Shown here one piece after another: positions 59,011-64,000 of a stretch of DNA of 64,000 bases (position 1 is its first letter; each line of letters starts with the position of its first letter). The DNA is from Primulina eburnea (taxonomy: Eukaryota > Streptophyta > Magnoliopsida > Lamiales > Gesneriaceae). The notes beneath the pieces were generated by a model that was not told where the DNA came from, did no database searches, and worked only from the letters and a program-made list of their open reading frames with translations. Location: NCBI RefSeq assembly GCF_022965805.1, contig NC_133110.1:28888668-28952667 (forward strand), given 5' to 3'. The position numbers were made by a program, and so were the translations under genes.

Positions 59011-59732
59011 TGTAATGCATGAGATTCTTGTAGATAGTTGAATACGAAACGCAAGAACAGACGGGGCGAAACGATGCGATAAAATATGAAATTTTAGTTG
59101 TGCAAGACCGCACTCGCGGTCTGGAAAGCACCGCACCCGCGGTGCAATGGGCAGAAAGTTAGTAAAATTCCCGTAGCCACACCGCACCAGCGGTAGAATT
59201 AGACCGCACCCGCGGTGCTGAGACCGCACCCGCGGTGTTTACATGACCGCACCCGCGGTCGACAGTTTTGGAAAAATTGTAGGGCTGCCGAAAGCTTGGC
59301 GCACCCGCGCTCCTTACAGTGCCGCACCCGCGGTGCTGCATGCGAGACATCCACCCTTTCTTCTTAACTTGACACATGGCCTATATATATATAGATGAGG
59401 TGCTGAGCTTGCATTTTCTTCGTTTCAGCAAGGACAGAACCGAAAGCTCCTTAGATTCTTCAAGTTTTCAAGGCTTTGAAGTAAGATTTCTCAAGATTTA
59501 GTTATCCGAATTTTATTTCGATTATAGATTCTTGTTCCTTGCTTCAATGGCTACAAGATGATGTAAATATCTTTTAGATTCAACATGGTTGGAAGATTTC
59601 ATGTTGGGAAAATTCTAATATACTTGTAAATGCGTGTTCTTGAACCCATTGGCATGGTAGAATCGTAAACGGTTTAAATATCGGATATCATATGTAATTA
59701 TTATGAGTTTCCAGCAAAGATTGAATGGAAAT
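59011..59732 (+). repeat. Element F 3' LTR, left part
   Basis: Begins TGTAATGCATGAG, matches 41449 onward with about 11 differences, and includes the repeat array at 59105-59337. Cut by G at 59733 after GAAAT, G's likely left TSD; the right copy is outside the window. Confidence 0.92.
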
Positions 59733-60439
59733 TGTGGGGACCCGGACGCTAATCATGTTCTTAATCAGTTTTTGGGACTAATTAATCAATTATAAAATAG
59801 GGTCTAAATTTTTTTTTTTTAAAATACATAGCGGAAACGTAATGTAATTTACTCAAATTACATATTAAACATGAACATACATCTCAGTATAAAAGTACAA
59901 GTCCTGTACAACATACATTTATTCAACTAGGGTTTAACAACTAATATCAAGTGTCTAACCCTATCTCTAAACCAAGTCCGGAATCACCACGCTAAACTCG
60001 TCTTCTCTCATCCTCTTCTTGACCCTGATCCAGCCCCACCTGTTGTCATGCACACATACAAAACAAGACAACAGCCGGATAACTCCGGTGAGATATAAAT
60101 ATCCCAGTATAAACAATGTAAACATGCAGTCATATAAAAGCATATACGAAAGCATATAAGAAGTATTCATAACATGTCTCAAATCAGAAACATAAATTCA
60201 TATCAAACATTCAATAATCATGAATGGCATAAACAATGTAAATCAACATGTCATATCAGACTCAACTCAACCGACGCGTCGTCTCAGACTCGACTCCACT
60301 GACGCGTCGTCTCAGACTCGACTCAACTCTATCCTAGGGATCCCGATGTCTGGATATAGGTAATTATATCGAATCTCAGTCGATAGGAATGAATCAATTC
60401 CTAAACGGCATCGATATAATTAATATCTCCAGTGTCTGG

Positions 60440-60725
60440 GCGAATCAGCCGCAGAATTGACGACTCAGTCAATAACCCGACGAATCAGCCGGTAATTAGG
60501 CGAATCAGCCAATAATCAGACAACTCAGCCTGTAATTAAGCGAATCAGCTTATGTTTAGACGAATCAGTCAATCACCAGACGAATCAGCCGATAATAAGA
60601 CGAATCAGTCAATAACCCGACGAATCAGCCGGTGACTAGACGAATCAGCCTATGACTCAACGACTCAGTAATCAATACATACAGTCAGTATCTAAGCAAA
60701 TCAGTCAATGACTAGCGAATCAGCA
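60440..60725. repeat. About 21-bp repeat array in G LTR
   Basis: Around 14 imperfect copies of GACGAATCAGCC plus a variable 8-10 bases. A short satellite-like array inside the LTR. Confidence 0.8.
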
Positions 60726-61548
60726 GTCATTACATGCAGTAGCTATAAATCAATAGACTACAAATATCAATCTTATCATATAATTGCTATAAATCAATAG
60801 ACTACAATCATAAGTCTCATCAATTGCAAATATCAATGCAATAAATGAAAGTATGTGATTTAGGGAAACTCGAATCAAACCTCACTCGAGTTGTGCAATC
60901 CCAACTCAACATTAATTTATACCTTTCTTTCTGATATTCTGGCTCTGTCGAAGTCTCGAACTCAAAACCTGTCAATATCGATCTGACAAGAACAATATCG
61001 AGGAGTATAATATCAATACACCACTCGAATCAAATCTGTTCTGCTCAATACTTAACCTAATTCAATATCGATGGCATAACGGTATAATATCAATATACCC
61101 AACAATACCATTTCAATCAGATATTAATTCTAATATCTCATACTCAATAACAACTCAATTCTGATATCAACTCGAGTCCAAAACTACTCCGAAAATCATA
61201 ACAATTCCATAATCAGCCCGTTTCTTAATCTGACTTTGATTCTATGATGTCTAATATGTCAAGAACAACATATATGAGTTCCATTCAATTCTGACTATAC
61301 CATAATTTCAAAGCATGTCAAAACGTAGCAAAACTTACGTCCAGTTGTAGCCTACGTTGCTAGGAACTCGATACCGAAGTCGGATTCAAATTCAGATGGA
61401 CGGATTTCTCACAAAAGGCGTAAGGATTTCTCGTGCCAAAGCTTCGACCCTTTTTCTGAATTTTCTGAGGTAAACAACGCGTCCTTCGTCTATATATACT
61501 GCATGCAAAAGCTGGGAAACGTGGCTTATTTCTTCATGCAACACGCAT

Positions 61549-61782
61549 GACCGCGGGTGCGGTGAGAGTAGCAGCGCGGGTGCGCTCATGCAATGTCTAT
61601 CCTTTCTTTTTCCCGAAAGCTTAGACCGCGGGTGCGGTACCTGTCGAGACCGCGGGTGCGGTACTGCACCGCGGGTGCGGTAATGTTAACACCGCGGGTG
61701 CGGTCACCCTTCGGTATCGATTATTTCAAATTCCCGTAGCACCACCGCGGGTGCGGTCCTCCCCTTACCGCGGGTGCGGTCT
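61549..61782. repeat. ACCGCGGGTGCGGT array in G LTR
   Basis: Eight or so copies, some degenerate, in the orientation expected for a minus-strand LTR. Homologous to the C and F arrays. Confidence 0.85.
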
Positions 61783-61911
61783 GGCATGCTCCTATCTTTC
61801 ATAATTTTATTTCTGAATACATTTCTCGGTGTCCCGATTAATCCCGTCATAATCACATGAAATGATAAATCAATCATCGTTAATTGCAGTGATTAATTTT
61901 TGGGCATTACA

Positions 61912-61927
61912 TTTCTCCCCCTCTAAG
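61912..61927 (-). other. Polypurine tract of G
   Basis: Minus-strand CTTAGAGGGGGAGAAA directly before the LTR start. Confidence 0.8.
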
Positions 61928-63987
61928 ATCTGAGTTCGTCCTCGAACTCTCCACAAGCAATCCAAATCTATTAGAAGAAATGAATAACAGAGTTTAACAT
62001 CCAAACTCGTTTTACTAACATCATTCTGAGGTATTTTTCTTTTTTTGATCAAGCTCTGATTCTGTTCTGGAATCAGAAATCAAGAATTATAATATCATAA
62101 TCCTTCTTCAACTCGTTCTAGCCGAATCAATCCCGCATTACTGGCTATACCACATGCGTATATTCCAATCTGCAATCTATCACAAGACAATACCATCTGT
62201 AGTTGTTATCCTATCTGTTTATCCCAATCTAGAACATAATCAATCTTCATCTTCCACTACCAATCGTCATCATCCGACATTGGTTTCTTAAATCTATCCA
62301 TTCTGAACTATCTTGATAGCTACTGTCATACAGTCAATCATATCATGACAATAATCTATATCAACTAGTACTAACATCCAGTACCAAAGCTCTACAATTA
62401 TCTGTCAATATCTGGTAATCTACTCTGACTATCTGTCAATCTGTAATAAATCTGCACAAGAGAGCTTATGATATAATCTATCACAAGTACAACTCCGTCA
62501 AAATCACAATCTGATATCATCTAATTCTTGTATTCTCGTCAATCTGACTATTTCTTTGACATTGATCTATGCCATCTGGTTCTGTTTGTACGTAATCTGG
62601 TACAAACTGATAGATATAGATTGAATAATCTGTCAATCATAATCATATCATATCATAATCTAAAGAAAATGGCGGTAATTTCATTACGAAAGCCATAGAA
62701 ATGTACTCCCATTTCTGTTCAGAACTATACAAAATCTGTACTAATCTTCTGATTTCTATCTTTTCTGGCTTCTTCTGTTTAGCAATTCAGACTTATCAGT
62801 ACAATTTCTGCCAACATTTCAATACATTTCTGTTATAACTGATCTCATCTGTCTATATCACAACTATCTGTTCGAATACAATACAGTCTCAGTCATCAGA
62901 CTGAACACTGAATCTATGACTGTAAGCTTCTAACAATATCTGTTCTTTCTGATTCGAACTATTTGATATATACAAATCAGTTAATAACATAAATTAAAGA
63001 GGAAATACCTACCTGGTATTCGGCTCTGACTATCACTATCAATCTTTGCTGTACAATTCTGACACATCTGACATCACAGAATAATCAATCTCATACAAAA
63101 TACAACATCACGTATCTGTTACTCTGATCGACACTCTGTTCTGACTATCGATATTGAGTTCTAAATATTCTAATCAGCGTTTTGAACTGCTAACGTTTCG
63201 AAATCAACTCTGGTTCGGACTGTACGATATAATCTTGATTGTCTACTATCTTTCTCAATCAGGATTCAAAATTTCAACAATTTCTAAGATCAGTTCAAGG
63301 CTAAAATCAATCTCTCTGATTGGAATCAGATCTGAAGTCTTATCAGAGAAAACATCGAGAACTTTCTTATCATTGGTAAATCTGACTCAACTTCAGTAAA
63401 TCAACTGAATACATAAGGAGTTATTCTGCTCCTTTCTGTAATAATCGAGTCATAGCTAGTACGAATATAAAAGGAATTCTCAGTCTAGAATTCTTATCGT
63501 ACTATATTCATCTCTTGATCATCTCAGGTCTGATTTTCACCATCTTCTGAAACTAATCTAGGGTAGCTATGTACTTGGTCAGCATATCAATATCAGTAAT
63601 GCAGTTCTAAAATCATAGAACACCAGTACAATACCATCTACCACACAATCTAACTCGATCTCATTCTCATCCGACTGTAGTATACAAGATCTAACAGAAA
63701 TCACGGATACAAGATCTTCTCCCAAAGGAACAGAAACAAATACTACAGTAAATAGGGACTCAACAGATAACGTATACATCAATGCAAATCTTTTAGAAAT
63801 AAAATATGTGAAGCACCGGTAACCCTCAATACATATGCAGGATAATCAAACAAATCAGTTACCTGCAACATCATCATCTGGTGCTTCCTGAGCCTGCTCC
63901 TCGGTCAAAGCAAATACTCTGGCCTGCTGTCTAGGAGGCTGGCCAACTGTCTGGCTTCCTCCTGGCCTCAGCTGTGACTGAGATAGT
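61928..63987 (-). pseudogene. gag-pol: Element G pol/gag remnants, heavily decayed
   Basis: Compared with D read the same way, 62655-62800 aligns with the integrase zinc and first catalytic region (CCCATTTC and GCAATTCAGAC anchors). The 63290-63480 segment aligns with the end of protease through the linker, and 63579-63782 with protease (ESL.TVV, ELDC). The 63850-63980 segment aligns with the gag-protease junction (CTGCTCCTCGGTCAAAGC, GGAGGCTGGCC). Most of RT and RNase H is absent or unrecognisable, since only about 500 bp separate the integrase and protease remnants. No usable frame remains. Confidence 0.7.
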
Positions 63988-64000
63988 TGTAAGGCTCGAA
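63988..64000 (+). repeat. Possible start of another LTR at the window edge
   Basis: TGTAAGGCTCGAA matches the first 12 bases of the C LTR, and the gag remnant of G stops just before it. Only 13 bases are visible. Confidence 0.45.

Larger units (their letters stand above)
59733..61911 (-). repeat. Element G 3' LTR, 2179 bp
   Basis: In plus coordinates TGTGGGGACCC to GGGCATTACA. Hairpin in reverse at 60040-60074; a roughly 21-bp repeat array (60440-60725); the GACCGCGGGTGCGGT array (61549-61782), which is the C/F motif reversed. A 28-bp unit with GACGCGTCGTCTCAGACTCG is repeated at about 60272-60328. Confidence 0.9.
41449..64000 (+). mobile_element. Element F: Ty3/gypsy chromovirus with intact gag-pol, both LTRs invaded
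   Basis: 5' LTR in two pieces (41449-42383 and 53254-54123) around element H; primer-binding site; an uninterrupted 1511-codon gag-pol (54375-58910); polypurine tract; 3' LTR from 59011, interrupted at 59733 by reverse-strand G, which runs off the window. About 11 differences in the first 720 bp shared by the two LTRs. Coding capacity is intact, but both LTRs are physically split. Confidence 0.93.
59733..64000 (-). mobile_element. Element G: degenerate Ty3/gypsy element on the reverse strand, runs off the window
   Basis: A reverse-oriented LTR (59733-61911) is followed by a purine tract and an interior in which only remnants of integrase, protease and gag can be seen, in the expected reverse order. 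It is the most decayed of the C/D/F-like elements. The far LTR is outside the window, and another LTR may start at 63988. Confidence 0.85.

Overview
This window is a block of nested plant LTR retrotransposons. I see no ordinary host gene. The plant assignment rests on several things: Ty3/gypsy chromovirus and Athila-type polyproteins, primer-binding sites complementary to plant initiator tRNA-Met and tRNA-Asp, 5-bp target-site duplications (TSDs), and a plant-type LOG (cytokinin riboside 5'-monophosphate phosphoribohydrolase) reading frame. The species cannot be named; an angiosperm with a repeat-rich genome is the safe statement.

Layout (letters are mine). Z (before 1 to 7312) is a non-autonomous element with 3.6-kb LTRs and no coding capacity. 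It lies in the left LTR of A. A is an old Ty3/gypsy element whose coding parts are at 8222-9141 and 13842-17396, and whose right LTR is split into 17410-17762, 20703-21376 and 40573-41448. B (9142-13841) sits in A's gag. A 2.9-kb solo LTR, I (17763-20702), element C (21377-40572) and element F (41449 to beyond the window) sit in A's right LTR. C contains reverse-strand D (25911-36659), and D's LTR contains solo LTR E (26899-28878). F holds H (42384-53248) in its left LTR and reverse-strand G (59733 to the end) in its right LTR. Perfect 5-bp TSDs support I, C, D, E and H; B has a 4/5 match. The deepest path is A > C > D > E.

A, B, C, D and G are broken. F has an intact 1511-aa gag-pol and H an intact gag-pol of about 1748 aa.

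The most unusual unit is H, an Athila-type element. Between pol and its 3' polypurine tract, where Athila elements often keep an env-like gene, it has two intact intronless ORFs. One is a cysteine-rich basic protein resembling plant-virus nucleic-acid-binding/silencing-suppressor proteins. The other is a complete LOG enzyme with catalytic Arg98 and Glu121. Pyrimidine-rich AG sites precede both and could be 3' splice sites. H also lacks direct LTRs: its left end is a 660-bp palindrome of the LTR 3' end and its right end a 1939-bp inverted repeat of the LTR 5' end, with TSD GGAAT outside. This looks like fold-back reverse transcription followed by normal integration.

The related LTRs share a plan: short GC-rich or other repeats upstream of a TATA box, and a small hairpin a few hundred bases from the LTR end whose stem varies by compensatory changes.
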